Assembly (NCBI GenBank): GCA_951394045.1
Contig: OX595987.1
Span: 124,001 to 188,000, forward strand
DNA length: 64,000 nt
Direction of reading: 5' to 3'
Source: Nitzschia sp. DOCU1
Lineage: Eukaryota > Bacillariophyta > Bacillariophyceae > Bacillariales > Bacillariaceae
Shown here in pieces: positions 41,035 through 51,325 of the stretch (position 1 is the first letter of the stretch; each line of letters starts with the position of its first letter). A program made the position numbers and the translations under genes. The notes beneath the pieces are model-generated. The model searched no databases. It was not told where the DNA came from and saw only the letters and a program-made list of their open reading frames with translations.

Positions 41035-41737
41035 TTGCAGCAGTATATTTGCAGCATGATGCATCCGTGTTCTAGTACTAGTTCTGCCAGAATAGACATA
41101 GTCACTTGACGTTTTTCTGCTAGCCTTTAGCTTCGACTAGCTTGATGGCTAGTCACTCGCCCTTCTACTATACTGTGAATGGTTCCTAGTGTTTTAATGT
41201 TCTCGCTTTTTTGTCATTTTCGCCGCCTCTGTTAGTATCAGCCATTTGTTGTTGGATGCTTTGAGGAATAGACCAAATGATGCTAGTAGAGACAGCAGAT
41301 AGTGACAAAGCTAAAGCAAACTAAGTGCTGGCGGGGCGACGCTTCTTTACGAACGTATTACAGTTAGCTAACATCGCATAGAGGTCCGCATCCTGGCGGC
41401 GTCCAGACTATCGGAGGGCTTTCTCTCCAAGAACTCCATTGAGTCGAAAAAGGCCCAAAAGGAAATCGTAGGTTTTCAGCACATTTCGAACCCCCACCAA
41501 AACAACGACCATGGCACTATTTATGTCGTTGTCGACGGCGTCATGTGCCGATCTCGCCTGGCCGCTACCCGCTTCCGTGGTCAAAGAAGTCAATACCCCG
41601 CCGCTTGCAGCTTTCACCGGCACATAATCTCGGTTTCGCCCACGATGGAGAGTGATCGCAGATCCACAGCGTCAACGTTATCGCTCTGTTAATCAACTTG
41701 AATAGTAGTATAGCAAGTTGATACGACACGTATCGCC
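41035..41737. other. Intergenic; second arm of dispersed inverted repeat
   Basis: About 41388-41463 is the reverse complement (roughly 85% by eye) of 13441-13513. The shared core is CGACTCAATGGAGTTCTT. No gene is seen. Confidence 0.6.
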
Positions 41738-44700
41738 ATGGCAGTGGCTGTTAACAATAAGGAATTTCCGAACGAGGGTGTAAAGCTTTCCTGGATTGTG
41801 CAGGACTTCGTTCCGACGATAGGCAGAGAAAAGCTTGAAAACTTGACGACCTGGCAAGTCCTTGAGCGTTTCACCAAGGGGGCAACAACCAATACTTCCT
41901 ACTGCCAAAAGTTAAACAACGATGGACAGGTTGGCCATGTAGGAAAGCCAAACGTCTTTGTCTCGCATTGTTTCGGCTACAAGTTCCTGGAAGTTGTGGA
42001 CGTTCTTTCGAATCATCTGAGGGACGACTCGGATTCCGCGATTCTTTGGTGGGACTTGTTTTCCATCAATCAGCATCTTGAACAAGAACATGGATGGACC
42101 TTTGAGTGGCTCAGCACTACCTTCAGGTCGGCTATCCAACGAATCGGCCGAGTCGTCATGATCATGAGTCCGTGGAATGACCCCGTGCCATACAAACGAG
42201 CATGGTGTGTCTTCGAGGCCTACTGCGCGATTTCCGTCGGAGCGAGATTCGAAATCGCATTGGGAGAAAGGCAAGAGCAACAATTCTTTCACGATGTGTC
42301 ATCTTTGGGAGTGGAAAATACTATTAACAAGATGTTGGCAGAGGTCGGAGCGGAGAAAAGCACAGCGACCAACCACCATGAAAAGGAGAAAATATTCAAC
42401 GTCATCCGACACGAAATTGGATTTGAGAAGTTGGATGCTGTACTCTTTGAACGGTATCGGTCGTGGGTGGCGTCCATGGCTATGAAATTGGCACAAGACC
42501 GCAGCAGCAACAGCAGCCCTGACAGCAATGATCTCCCCTCGTATAGTTACCAGGAGATAGCAGCAGATATTTGGTCGATGCAAGGAAGATACGACGAGGC
42601 TGAACCGTTGTACTTGCAGTGTTTGGAAACAAAAACAAAGAATCTTGGGGAGGATCACCTCGAAACACTGAGATCAATGCATAATTTGGCAAACCTTTTT
42701 TATTTGGAAGATAAATTCGACAACGCGAGACCATTGCTCTTGAAGTGCTTGGAATCGAGAAAACAGAAGCTCGGAGAGGATCACTCTGACACGTTGAGAA
42801 CAATGAATGATCTGGGACTGCTCTACAATTCGCAAGGGAAGTACGATGAGGCTGAAGGCTTGCTGTTCCAGTGCTTGCAAACTAGGAAGCAGAAGTATGG
42901 AGATGATCACCCTGACACCTTGGTTTTAATGAATAATTTGGCGATGGTTTACGAGTCCCAAAAGAAATTCGACAAGGCTGAACCCTTGCTCTTGTGGTGT
43001 TTGGAATCGAGTAAGCAAGAGCTTGGAGAGGACCACCCTGACACATTGACGTCAGTAAACAATGTCGCGTTGCTTTACGCATCGCAAGGGAAGTACCAAG
43101 ACGCTGAAGACTTGCTCTTGCAGTGTTGGGAAACGAGTAAGCATAAGCTTGGAGAATATAACCCGCGTACATTGGCATCGGGGAATAATTTGGCATGGCT
43201 TTACAATTCCCAAGGAAAATATGACGACGCTGAACCATTCTACTCGAAATGTTTGGAATTTCAAACGCAGGAATTAGGGGAGGATCATCCTACCACGTTG
43301 AAAACCATAGAAGATTTGTCGACGCTCTATTATTCGCAAGGGAGGTACGATGAGGCGGGAGCCTTGCTCTTGCGGTGCTTGGAATGCGGCAAGCGAAAGA
43401 TCGGGGGGAATCACCCACCCACACTGACTTCCGTGAGGAATTTAGCTTCGGCCCACAAAGCGCAGGGCAACTACGGCGAGGCCGAACGCTTGTATTCGAC
43501 ATGGTTGGAATATCGAACACACGCGCTTGGGGAGGATCACCCTGACGTGTTAAAAGCGACCGACGATTTGGGCACGCTTTACATTGAGCAGCGGAAATAC
43601 GATGAAGCCGAACGCTTCTACTCAGATCGGTTAGAGTTTCAAACGCAGAAGCTTGGGGAGGATCACGCTGCCACGTTGAAAACAATGAAGAATTTAGCAG
43701 AAGTCTACGTGGCAATGAAGAACTTGGGGGATTTCTACGTAACACAGGACATGTACGACAAAGCGGAACTCTTGGACTCGAAGTGCTTTGAAATCCGAGC
43801 GCAAAAGCATGGAGAGGATCATCCTGACGCGTTGGCATCCTTGGATGATTTGACGGAATTATACACATCTGACTCTGAGTACTGGGATGAGGCCGAACGG
43901 TTGTATCGGACGAGTTTGGAAATTCGAACGAAGGAGCTTGGAGAGGATCATCCTGACACTTTCAGAACAATGGAGAATTTGGTGGAATTTTTGGTCACAC
44001 AGCGGAAGCACGATGAGGCTGAAACCTTGCTTTCAGATTCTTTGGATTCGAGGCTGCGCGAGGTTGGAGAGATGGGAGAGGCTCGCCCTCTGACAATGAC
44101 CTCTGTGAAAAATATCTGTAAAACGATGAATCGTCTAGCCTGGGATTACAACGAGCAGAAGAAGTACGAGAAGGCCGAGCCCTTGCTGTCACGGTGTTGG
44201 CAAACCCAAGTGCAGACGCTTGGGGTGCGTCACCCTGAAACGTTGGAAACAATGAGAAAATTGGAGTCGGTTTACTTTTCCCAATCGAAAGCCGACGAAG
44301 TTCTGCGCCTGTGCTTGAAAAAGTTCGAGAGTGAAGCGCAGGCGCTTGGGGATGATCACCCTGACACCTTGAAAACGCTCTTTTGGTTTCGCTGTCTTTC
44401 CGATTGGCAGCGGAAGTATGAAGAGATTGCTTGTATTTATTTGAAAAGGTTGGAAAGGCAAAAGCAGAACCTTGGGGAGGATCATCCTTCCACGTTGAAA
44501 ACCGAAGAAGATTTGTCGACGTTCTATTGCAAGCTGTTGCCTAGCTTGGAATGCGGCAAGCGAAAGATCGGGGGGAATCACCCACCCACACTGACTTCCG
44601 TGAGGAATTTAGCTTCGGCCCACAAAGCGCAGGGCAACTACGGCGAGGCCGAACGCTTGTATTCGACATGGTTGGAATATCGAACACACGCGCTTGGGGA

Positions 44701-46945
44701 GGATCACCCTGACGTGTTAAAAGCGACCGACGATTTGGGCACGCTTTACATTGAGCAGCGGAAATACGATGAAGCCGAACGCTTCTACTCAGATCGGTTA
44801 GAGTTTCAAACGCAGAAGCTTGGGGAGGATCACGCTGCCACGTTGAAAACAATGAAGAATTTAGCAGAAGTCTACGTGGCAATGAAGAACTTGGGGGATT
44901 TCTACGTAACACAGGACATGTACGACAAAGCGGAACTCTTGGACTCGAAGTGCTTTGAAATCCGAGCGCAAAAGCATGGAGAGGATCATCCTGACACGTT
45001 GGCATCCTTGGATGATTTGACGGAATTATACACATCTGACTCTGAGTACTGGGATGAGGCTGAACGGTTGTATCGGACGAGTTTGGAAATTCGAACGAAG
45101 GAGCTTGGAGAGGATCATCCTGACACTTTCAGAACAATGGAGAATTCGGTAGAATTTTTGGTGACACCGCGGAAGCACGATGAACCTGAAACCTTGCTTT
45201 CAGATTCTTTGGATTCGAGGCTGCGCGAGGTTGGAGAGATGGGAGAGGCTCGCCCTCTGACAATGACCTCTGTGAAAAATATCTGTAAAACGATGAATCG
45301 TCTAGCCTGGGATTACAACAAGCAGAAGAAGTACGAGAAGGCCGAGCCCTTGCTGTCACGGTGTTGGCAAACCCAAGTGCAGACGCTTGGGGTGCTTCAC
45401 CCTGAAACGTTGGAAACAATGAGAAAATTGGAGTCGGTTTACTTTTCCCAATCGAAAGCCGACGAAGTTCTGCGCCTGTGCTTGAAAAAGTTCGAGAGTG
45501 AAGCGCAGGCGCTTGGGGATGATCACCCTGACACCTTGAAAACGCTCTTTCGGTTGCGCTTTCTTTACGATTGGCAGCGGAAGTATGACGAGATTGCTTG
45601 TATTTATTTGAAAAGGTTGGAAAGGCAAAAGCAGAACCTTGGGGAGGATCATCCTTCCACGTTGAAAACCATAGAAGATTTGTCGACGCTCTATTGCTCG
45701 CAAGGGAAGTACGATGACGCTGAAGGCTTGCTGTTGCATTGCATGCAAACTAGGAAGCAGAAGTATGGAGATGACCATCATTCCACGTTGAAAACCATGG
45801 AAGATTTGTCGACGCTCTATTACTCGCAAGGAAAGTACGCCAAGGCGAGTTTCTTGCGCTTGCTGTGCTTGGAATCCCAAGCACAAAACTTAGGGGAGGA
45901 TCATCCTGACACGTTGGAAAGCCTTTCTTTTTTGCATATGCTTTACACTGCTAGGCGCAAGTACGACGAGATTGTTCGTATTTTTTTGAAAAGGCTAGAA
46001 AGGCAAAAGCAGAACCTTGGGGAGGATCATCCTACCACGTTGAAAACCATAGGAGATTTGTTGACGCTCTATTACTCGCGAGGAAAGTACGCCAAGGCGA
46101 GTTCCTTGCTCTTGCTGTGCTTGGAATCCCAAACGCAGGAACTAGGGGAGGATCATCCTACCACGTTGAAAACCATAGAAGATTTGTCGACGCTCTATTA
46201 TTCGCAAGGGAGGTACGATGAGGCGGGAGCCTTGCTGTTGCGGTGCTTGGAATGCGGCAAGCGAAAGATCGGGGGGAATCACCCACCCACACTGACGTCC
46301 GTGAGGAATTTAGCTTCGGCCCACAAAGCGCAGGGCAACTACGGCGAGGCCGAACGCTTGTATTTGACATGGTTGGAATATCGAACACACGCGCTTGGGG
46401 AGGATCACCCTGACGTGTTAAAAGCGACCGACGATTTGGGCACGCTTTACATTGAGCAGCGGAAATACGATGAATCCGAACGCTTCTACTCAAATCGGTT
46501 AGAGTTTCAAACGCAGAAGCTTGGGGAGGATCACGCTGCCACGTTGAAAACAAGGAAGAATCTAGCTGAAGTTTATGTAAAGCAGAAGATGTACGACAAG
46601 GCTGACCGGCTCTACGCAACGTGCTTGGAAACGCAAACGCAGACGCTTGGGGAGCTTCATCCTGACACGCTGAACACATTTCGTTATTTGCGAGTTCTTT
46701 ACACTGTGCAGCGGAAGCACGACGAGGTTGTACGCTTGTACTCTGAGAAGTTGAGACGGCAAACGCAGATGCTTGGGGCGGATCACCCTGATACGGTGCA
46801 AACAATGGAAGAGTGGGCGGCCCTTCTTTATTCCCAAGGAAAGTACGTTGAGGCTGAACGCTTGCGCTCCAATTACCTAACGAAGCTAGAAGCAATGAAG
46901 AATTGGGCAAACGTTTTTGTCATGACGGGCACGGACTTGTCTTGA
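41738..46945 (+). CDS. TIR-like domain plus long kinesin-light-chain TPR array
   Basis: 1735 residues, single exon. Residues about 70-185 look TIR-like: first strand NVFVSHCFGYKF, then WWDLFSINQH, a VVMIMSPWNDPVP strand and RAWCVFEAYCAI (W156, C157, E160), matching the S.WC..E motif that carries the catalytic Glu in TIR NADases. Residues about 270-1720 are some thirty TPR_12-type repeats of 42 residues with the LGEDHPDTL-like linker and Y..A..LY/LL..CLE helix. No NB-ARC or other ATPase lies between. An 1167-bp (389-residue) block, 43378-44533, is repeated at 44545-45700 with few changes, and 43262-43688 recurs at 46130-46556, so the array grew recently by in-frame duplication. TPR arrays bind proteins; a receptor- or adaptor-like role is inferred. 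Confidence 0.85.
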   Translation: MAVAVNNKEFPNEGVKLSWIVQDFVPTIGREKLENLTTWQVLERFTKGATTNTSYCQKLNNDGQVGHVGKPNVFVSHCFGYKFLEVVDVLSNHLRDDSDSAILWWDLFSINQHLEQEHGWTFEWLSTTFRSAIQRIGRVVMIMSPWNDPVPYKRAWCVFEAYCAISVGARFEIALGERQEQQFFHDVSSLGVENTINKMLAEVGAEKSTATNHHEKEKIFNVIRHEIGFEKLDAVLFERYRSWVASMAMKLAQDRSSNSSPDSNDLPSYSYQEIAADIWSMQGRYDEAEPLYLQCLETKTKNLGEDHLETLRSMHNLANLFYLEDKFDNARPLLLKCLESRKQKLGEDHSDTLRTMNDLGLLYNSQGKYDEAEGLLFQCLQTRKQKYGDDHPDTLVLMNNLAMVYESQKKFDKAEPLLLWCLESSKQELGEDHPDTLTSVNNVALLYASQGKYQDAEDLLLQCWETSKHKLGEYNPRTLASGNNLAWLYNSQGKYDDAEPFYSKCLEFQTQELGEDHPTTLKTIEDLSTLYYSQGRYDEAGALLLRCLECGKRKIGGNHPPTLTSVRNLASAHKAQGNYGEAERLYSTWLEYRTHALGEDHPDVLKATDDLGTLYIEQRKYDEAERFYSDRLEFQTQKLGEDHAATLKTMKNLAEVYVAMKNLGDFYVTQDMYDKAELLDSKCFEIRAQKHGEDHPDALASLDDLTELYTSDSEYWDEAERLYRTSLEIRTKELGEDHPDTFRTMENLVEFLVTQRKHDEAETLLSDSLDSRLREVGEMGEARPLTMTSVKNICKTMNRLAWDYNEQKKYEKAEPLLSRCWQTQVQTLGVRHPETLETMRKLESVYFSQSKADEVLRLCLKKFESEAQALGDDHPDTLKTLFWFRCLSDWQRKYEEIACIYLKRLERQKQNLGEDHPSTLKTEEDLSTFYCKLLPSLECGKRKIGGNHPPTLTSVRNLASAHKAQGNYGEAERLYSTWLEYRTHALGEDHPDVLKATDDLGTLYIEQRKYDEAERFYSDRLEFQTQKLGEDHAATLKTMKNLAEVYVAMKNLGDFYVTQDMYDKAELLDSKCFEIRAQKHGEDHPDTLASLDDLTELYTSDSEYWDEAERLYRTSLEIRTKELGEDHPDTFRTMENSVEFLVTPRKHDEPETLLSDSLDSRLREVGEMGEARPLTMTSVKNICKTMNRLAWDYNKQKKYEKAEPLLSRCWQTQVQTLGVLHPETLETMRKLESVYFSQSKADEVLRLCLKKFESEAQALGDDHPDTLKTLFRLRFLYDWQRKYDEIACIYLKRLERQKQNLGEDHPSTLKTIEDLSTLYCSQGKYDDAEGLLLHCMQTRKQKYGDDHHSTLKTMEDLSTLYYSQGKYAKASFLRLLCLESQAQNLGEDHPDTLESLSFLHMLYTARRKYDEIVRIFLKRLERQKQNLGEDHPTTLKTIGDLLTLYYSRGKYAKASSLLLLCLESQTQELGEDHPTTLKTIEDLSTLYYSQGRYDEAGALLLRCLECGKRKIGGNHPPTLTSVRNLASAHKAQGNYGEAERLYLTWLEYRTHALGEDHPDVLKATDDLGTLYIEQRKYDESERFYSNRLEFQTQKLGEDHAATLKTRKNLAEVYVKQKMYDKADRLYATCLETQTQTLGELHPDTLNTFRYLRVLYTVQRKHDEVVRLYSEKLRRQTQMLGADHPDTVQTMEEWAALLYSQGKYVEAERLRSNYLTKLEAMKNWANVFVMTGTDLS
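43378..45700. repeat. 1167-bp tandem duplication within the TPR array
   Basis: 43378-44533 and 44545-45700 (offset 1167 = 389 codons) are nearly identical. A few replacements are seen, such as Ala/Thr in one DHPD.L linker, Leu/Ser in NLVEF/NSVEF, Gln/Pro and Ala/Pro nearby, and Arg/Leu in VRHPE/VLHPE. The reading frame is preserved. Confidence 0.95.
46130..46556. repeat. 427-bp third partial copy in the TPR array
   Basis: Matches 43262-43688 (offset 2868 = 956 codons) with scattered substitutions. It is separated from the tandem pair by other repeats. Confidence 0.9.
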
Positions 46946-47215
46946 AACTGAAACGCGGGGGCTTGGAATGAATCATCCTGACACGTCGGAAACAATGAAG
47001 AAATTGGCGAACATATATACGTGATGCAGAACATGTACATTTTTGACAAAAGCTAGTACTCCGCTTGTTTGGAAACGGAAACGCAGCAGCTCGGAGAGTA
47101 TCACCCTGCTACGTTGAAAACTGTGAAAAATTGGCACCGCGTTACGAATCGCAAGGGAAATACGATGAAGCCGGATTCTTGTTAGAATGGGTCGCAGTCG
47201 CCCCAACATATTAGA
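46946..47215 (+). pseudogene. Decayed 3' extension of the TPR array
   Basis: After the stop at 46945, recognisable TPR units continue in shifting frames: LGMNHPDTSETMKKLANIY-like codons at about 46960-47020, then QQLGEYHPATLKT-like codons at about 47083-47125 and QGKYDEAG-like codons at about 47150-47175. Stops and indels interrupt them. The ancestral gene was therefore longer by at least two repeats. Confidence 0.75.
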
Positions 47216-47379
47216 GTAGGTTTTTCAAGCTAAAGTTTGATGGTGAAAGATGTTTTGTTAACAAGTGAGGATATTCATTTTTGATCGAATGTAGCCTGAA
47301 GCGAGTCTTCGAAGCATCCCAATAGGCTGTTGATGTTGATTTAGAATGATGCCGTACTAGTACTCATTTGGGCTTTGCT

Positions 47380-49557
47380 TCATATTCGATTGTACGTTGC
47401 CGTATTAGAAGGTGGCACAATAGTGGCGCCGCCAACAGGAACATCGGTTGGGAAGCCTCTCAACAAATCTAAATAGATTCGTGCCGATTGAATTTCCGTA
47501 ACTTGATCTTGAAGTGTTGTTTGAAGTTCCTTGGCAGATGCTTGTAACTGCAATAAATTGACTGCTGTTTGGAGGGTATAGTCATTATCAGCAGCAGCAT
47601 CGCTACCAAGCACGGGATGAATCGTCACGTCGACCGATACGCTTTGAGGCGAAGAATAATGGACCGTGACACTCTGGACTTGATACTTTTGTTCTTGATG
47701 AGGATCCAACAACAATGCTTGTTGTCGAACACGAAATTCCACTTGACTCGAAGAGAGCTCGGTAGAAATGGGCGGTGGTGGCGGCGACAAGGCCGTGGCA
47801 GTAGATAGATATGGTTCCTCGGTACTAGCACTAGAAGACGCAGCCAAGCTCGTCTGTTCTGAGGACGTTGCCGTCATCTCTATTCCTTCCGTAGTTGCAG
47901 TAGCATCGCTGGTAGTAACAGGCACGGAATTGCCAGCAGTAGCTTCCAACAATGGACAAACCACAAGTGGAGCCTTGGCATGGACAGTGGCGGTAATCCA
48001 ATGTCCCGTCCGTTCCGAAAGCGCCGGCACCAAGTATCGTTTGAGCCGTTCTTCGACAGCTCGAGTCGCGGTAGTGGAAAGTTCGGGCGAGGTTTCCACC
48101 GTGACATCGCAAAAGGCGGACGATCCGACTTGTCTAGCCCGGAGTGTAGTAATCTTGAGCACATCCGGATCTTTCTCTACCCATGTTTCGACAATGGCTT
48201 GTAACTCCTCTTGCAAGCCCAAATGAGCAGAATCCGACAATTGTTGAATGGATTCCACCATGATATCACACCCCGTCAATCCAATCATGCCCGCCACCAA
48301 CAATCCAGCAGCTGCATCGGCGGCGGCAAATCCTGACATGGCGGCGGCAATACTCAATAAAGCCAAGACACTTGAATAAGCATCGGATCGATGATGCCAT
48401 GCATTGGCTACCACGACGGGTGAATTCAACTTTTCTCCGACCGCCTTTGTGATTCGATATAACCATTCTTTGGAGGCAATGGAAATGGCTGCCATGACCA
48501 ATGCGAGTGGACCTGGCACGTGGACAATGGCAGCTGCTGCTGCTGCAGTGGTACCACTATTCAACAAAAATGGCATGAGTTGTTTGTGTGCCATGGCTCC
48601 AACAGATAATCCGGTTGCCAACAAGGTCAAACTCAAAAATAAGCTGCCAATGGCTTCAAATTTGGTATGTCCATAGGGATGATCTTCATCGGGCGGCAAT
48701 CGGGCGATTTGTACACTCCAAAGAGTAATAAAGTCGGAAATCAAATCACTAAACGAATGTCCCGCATCGGCAATCAATACCGACGAATGTTGCGTAATTC
48801 CCACTGTGAGTTTGCCGATACTTAGAATGACATTAATGACCACTCCAATCCACGTCACTCGATCGGCATCCGTCGTATCTGGCAAGGACGATAGCTGTTG
48901 CTGCTGAGATGCCAAGAATGAAATAGTCGACGCCGTTGTCGATTGCGCTTTGCTTGTCTTTAGAGTTTGCCCTTGACCAATGGAGGAATGTTTCGCGATT
49001 GCAGAACCTAAACCCCGTAACTTTTGCCAATATTGCTCTAGATTGCGTTTCATTTTGTCGGCACTTGAAATCGCGAGAATGCTCAAACCAAAGGTCAGCC
49101 ATTCTCCCTTTTGCAAACTCGCCAAGCTGGCAGTCCAGCTTTGCTGACCATATTGTTTAATGACTTTTGGTCCCAACGTTGCCAAGGCACAAAAGAGCCA
49201 CAATGCCACTCGACGTAGACGACGTTGTCTCACGGCCTGAGCCTTTTGTTTTTCCGACATGCCGGCCCATTGGCGATCTGCGTCGTCACTATGATCGTGG
49301 TCGTGATGAGCATGAGAATGGCCCATGTGAAAGATGGGAGGCGTCATCGCCATGGACAAGGCAGTACGACTACAGGACGATGCACGATTATAGGTACATG
49401 CCAATGCATCACGTCGAATGCCTGAGATCAACGACCTTGTGGGGAACGCATCGGCTCCTGGCGCCGATGACCCCACCAGCAATAACGACAGCACCACTGA
49501 TGACACAAACCGCCGCATCATCACAGTAGTAGTAGAAGTAGAAGTACAAGCTGTCAT
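47380..49557 (-). CDS. Cation diffusion facilitator (CDF) metal transporter, plastid-type presequence
   Basis: A CDF core with about six helices: DAGHSFSDL..D in helix 2 (metal-site Asp/His), DEDHPYGHTKFEAIG loop, and AWHHRSDAYSS in helix 5 (HxxxD metal site), typical of Zn/Fe/Mn exporters of the FieF/MMT type. A cytosolic ferredoxin-like domain follows, then a Thr/Ser/Pro-rich insert and a second conserved segment of about 90 residues. The frame is open to 49818, but I prefer ATG 49557 (or 49521), where a basic start and hydrophobic core lead to GADAFPTR, the Ala-Phe cleavage context of diatom plastid proteins. A His-rich stretch (HMGHSHAHHDHDHSDD) follows and could bind metal. It probably moves Zn, Fe or Mn across a plastid membrane. 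Confidence 0.87.
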   Translation of the reverse strand: MTACTSTSTTTVMMRRFVSSVVLSLLLVGSSAPGADAFPTRSLISGIRRDALACTYNRASSCSRTALSMAMTPPIFHMGHSHAHHDHDHSDDADRQWAGMSEKQKAQAVRQRRLRRVALWLFCALATLGPKVIKQYGQQSWTASLASLQKGEWLTFGLSILAISSADKMKRNLEQYWQKLRGLGSAIAKHSSIGQGQTLKTSKAQSTTASTISFLASQQQQLSSLPDTTDADRVTWIGVVINVILSIGKLTVGITQHSSVLIADAGHSFSDLISDFITLWSVQIARLPPDEDHPYGHTKFEAIGSLFLSLTLLATGLSVGAMAHKQLMPFLLNSGTTAAAAAAIVHVPGPLALVMAAISIASKEWLYRITKAVGEKLNSPVVVANAWHHRSDAYSSVLALLSIAAAMSGFAAADAAAGLLVAGMIGLTGCDIMVESIQQLSDSAHLGLQEELQAIVETWVEKDPDVLKITTLRARQVGSSAFCDVTVETSPELSTTATRAVEERLKRYLVPALSERTGHWITATVHAKAPLVVCPLLEATAGNSVPVTTSDATATTEGIEMTATSSEQTSLAASSSASTEEPYLSTATALSPPPPPISTELSSSQVEFRVRQQALLLDPHQEQKYQVQSVTVHYSSPQSVSVDVTIHPVLGSDAAADNDYTLQTAVNLLQLQASAKELQTTLQDQVTEIQSARIYLDLLRGFPTDVPVGGATIVPPSNTATYNRI

Positions 49558-51325
49558 TGCATGGAAAGGAAAGCTATGATGCTTCTGCAGCTGATGATGA
49601 CACCTTCGGCTGCCTGGTTCTCGCCGCATCATCTTAGCACATCTTCTTCCTTCTTCTTTGGTTTCTCTACTTTGATGGCGGGGATTGGTTGAAGTTTTGG
49701 AAGGGCGCGAGCCGACAAAGCCCAGAAACGTAGTCGGAAGAGTCGGCCATATCCAAATGATTCCAAAGAGTCGGATGTGTCCACTGGAAAATGAGAGAGA
49801 GCGAAACAACAAAAGCACACCGACGGCATTTACACAAAGGCCATGACGACGCTTCCGCCCATGGATGAGACAATGGGAACTAAAAATACTTTAGCAATGT
49901 TAATGTTATAGGCGCTGTTGAACCACGCAGTTACAGCATTCGTCCTCTATCGAAAAAGAAACGTTGTCGAACCGGTGCTGGGAGCACCAGCCGCAGCTAC
50001 AACAAAATCTTGTTATTATTGACGTGATGGTGGTAGCGTGCCTCTTAATCCGCCGGGATATCAGTCCTCCGAGCTATTTCGGTTGTTGCCTTTTTATTGA
50101 TATATGGGCGATGCTGCTCTTCAACTGGAGGATGCCAATGAACTGCAGAAAATTTCCATTCCCTTGATGTTCGGCTGGTGCTGGCGGCGGTGTGGGCCGA
50201 AACCTCGGTGCTGACCGACCGACCGAAACAGCATGCAATATTTAACACTCTCATTTCGATCACAACAATGTGTGAAAAACGCAAGAAAGCAGCAATACAC
50301 CGAGAATCATCAGGGGAATGAACATCAATGATATCATTTTCGTCGTTCCGCTGGGGGTCTCTTTTTAGTTGCTAGGATACCACTTGTTGCGCGCAATGGT
50401 CCAGCAAACAGTTTCTCTCGAACAGAAAGATTGAGCACACAAAATCGATGAAAGGATGTGGAATCATCTTGTCGGGTTGCTTTGGGTTGATCGGATGGTG
50501 AGAAACCAAACAATGACAGGTCGACGGGTTTACGAATAAAAAATGAGGAACCCCAAATATGTTAACATTTGCGTGCACTTTACGCGAACCCTCATTTCGT
50601 AGCTGACATTCCCTCTTCTTCGAACACTGAAAGGAGATGTGACTGACGTCCCATAAAATCATATCAAATACTAACAATTGTGATTGCCTTTCATGTCCGA
50701 GAGCAACAAGACATCCCGCATTAAGAAAGGATCCATAAATAATCGTTGGATGGTACGAAACCAAAAGCACATGGTGGGTTCTCGAATGACAATCGTGAAC
50801 CGATGTTGTCTATCGTGGCGGCGTCCTAAACTTCGCCAAGAAATGCTTGTTGCTAAAATAGAGATGCTCTTCTGACTTCGTTAAACAATTGTTTGCTTTC
50901 CGCTTTTATCAAAGAGGAATGACTCAGAAGTTGTTAAATACTTCCCCCCCCCCTCGCGACTGAATTCAATAAAATCCAAAGATTAAAACATGGTAATGGA
51001 CAGTATTTATTCCCGTATGGCCCTTCTTCATTCGTGTGGGATCGCCGCTTGGCGATGGCAAGCGGGAGCATCAATTGAAAGGGCAACCTCTACCAAAAGA
51101 CGAAGTTTTTAGTCGTATGCTTGCAACGATGGTGATATCTGCAACTACGCTAGTGCTAGTAAACTGCGATAGTCTCTAGATATTGCTGCAGCAATTGCTA
51201 TTGAATCTTTGCTATTAGTACGAGAACTACTACCGGTAGTATGAGTCGTCCCCCCCCGAAACGAGCAGGTTCAAAATGATTGATAGTATTACTAGTAATA
51301 CACCCCCGTCAGATACACTATCGCG
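49558..51325. other. Intergenic, 1.5-1.8 kb
   Basis: Small frames on both strands have no motif. A 10-C run lies at about 50944-50953, and CTACCGGTAG is at 51230-51239. It contains 5' sequence of the CDF gene and 3' sequence of the next gene. Confidence 0.5.

Noticed and set aside
43290..46910. Several long minus-strand frames opposite the TPR array
   Set aside because: They recur with the TPR period and mirror its codons, so they are shadows of the repeat.
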